Source: Circinella umbellata
Taxonomy: Eukaryota > Mucoromycota > Mucoromycetes > Mucorales > Lichtheimiaceae
Direction of reading: 5' to 3'
Length of the DNA: 64,000 nucleotides
Assembly: GCA_025093555.1 (NCBI GenBank)
Contig: JAIWNF010000033.1
Location: forward strand, 124,001 to 188,000
The position numbers and the translations under genes were made by a program. The notes beneath the pieces are model-generated. The model was given only the letters and a program-made list of their open reading frames with translations. It searched no databases and was not told the origin of the DNA. Positions 63,364 through 64,000 of this stretch are shown here, one piece after another. Every line of letters begins with the position of its first letter. The first letter of the stretch is position 1.

Positions 63364-64000
63364 ATGTCTGCCCCAGTCGAAGAGAAGCCCGTTTCTGTTG
63401 AAGAAGTTGTTGAGGAAACCACCCAACAAGTCGAAGTTCCTGAAACTGAGGAAGCTGTTGCCGACACCCCTCAATCTCGTGGTGAAAAGAAGGCCCGTAA
63501 GGCCATTCTCGGTCTTGGTTTGAAGCAAGTTCCTGGCATTACCCGTGTTACCTTCACCCGTGCTCGTGGTGTATGTATTACCATTCTTTTAATGAATATT
63601 TCGAAAATAAAAGACGCGTTTTTTTTATTTTCAATGCAAATACACGAAATCAAAAAAAAATAGGAACACTAAATTAAACTAAATAATATTATATAATATA
63701 TAGATCGTCTTTGCCATTGCTCGCCCTGAAGTTTTCAAGAGCAACAACTCTGACACTTACATCGTTTTCGGTGAAGTTCAAGTTGAAGACATGCGTGCTC
63801 GTGCTCAACAAGCTGCTGCTCAACAACTTGCTGCTGAAGCTGCTGTCAAGGCTGAAGAAACTGATGCCGCTGCTCCTTCCACTGTCGCTGCTGAATCTGC
63901 TGCTGTTGTTGAAGAAGATGATGACGAAGAAGTTGATGCCACTGGTGTTGAAGATAAGGATATCGAATTAGTTGTCAGCCAAGCTAACGTTTCCCGTAAC
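63364..64000 (+). CDS. EGD2: Nascent polypeptide-associated complex alpha, 3'-partial
   Basis: NAC alpha, with NAC beta, binds nascent chains at the ribosome exit. Exon 1 is 63364-63570 and exon 2 starts at 63704, running off the window end. The N-terminus is acidic. The NAC domain has the ribosome-associated core [19 protein letters not shown] followed by [11 protein letters not shown] joined to [13 protein letters not shown], then [14 protein letters not shown]. The C-terminal part is Ala/Glu-rich and reaches [18 protein letters not shown], the beginning of the UBA domain. The remaining about 25 residues should lie just beyond base 64000. Confidence 0.95.

Overview
This window is AT-rich nuclear DNA from a fungus, most probably an early-diverging filamentous one (Mucoromycota, Mucorales-like). 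The evidence is its very low GC content, genes split by many short GT-AG introns, and gene content. It pairs typical fungal genes (Bem1/Scd2-type scaffold, RhoGDI, Sup35/eRF3, UTP6, NOG2) with genes missing from most yeasts but shared with animals: nicastrin, ITFG1/TIP, short/branched-chain acyl-CoA dehydrogenase, queuosine salvage protein and UDP-xylose synthase. No genus is assigned. I rebuilt gene models by hand from splice sites. For most genes the summed exon lengths give one open frame ending in a stop.

Layout. 1-2251 (+) nicastrin, 5' end outside the window. 2252-6068 decayed coding sequence and a terminal-inverted-repeat (TIR) element. 6069-7897 (+) mitochondrial acyl-CoA dehydrogenase. 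9884-10638 (+) Dap1/PGRMC-like haem protein. 11064-12568 (-) UDP-glucuronate decarboxylase. 13721-14456 (+) ARPC5. 14629-16388 (-) CDK11-type kinase. 17656-18358 (-) ubiquitin-eL40. 18931-20189 (-) queuosine salvage protein. 21592-22314 (+) Dpb3/CHRAC-15-like histone fold. 22413-25475 (-) UTP6. 26129-29813 (+) ITFG1/TIP. 30503-32381 (+) cytosolic NADP-isocitrate dehydrogenase. 32382-39653 is an accessory, repeat-rich stretch: a Tc1/mariner-like deletion derivative, a MITE with target-site duplication, and a 5'-truncated lineage gene abutting a CGGAT-rich repeat.

39654-41052 (+) RhoGDI. 41662-42524 (-) mitochondrial bL12m. 42938-46112 (-) CCR4-NOT subunit NOT3. 46415-49007 (+) eRF3. 50341-51846 (+) Rab4. 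52384-54738 (-) Bem1-like SH3-SH3-PX-PB1 scaffold. 56469-59315 (+) an intronless 948-residue membrane protein I do not recognise. 60209-62669 (+) NOG2. 63364 to the end (+) NAC alpha, cut by the window end.

There are no operons. Functional themes recur: translation and ribosome assembly (eL40, bL12m, UTP6, NOG2, eRF3, NAC alpha, queuosine salvage) and Rho/Rab/actin polarity (RhoGDI, Bem1-like, ARPC5, Rab4). I see no single undescribed multi-gene system. The most interesting items are nicastrin in a fungus, several extreme micro-exons (an 8-nt exon flanked by a GC-AG intron, an ATG-only coding exon, 9-nt and 11-nt exons), the unrecognised intronless membrane protein, and the transposon relics.
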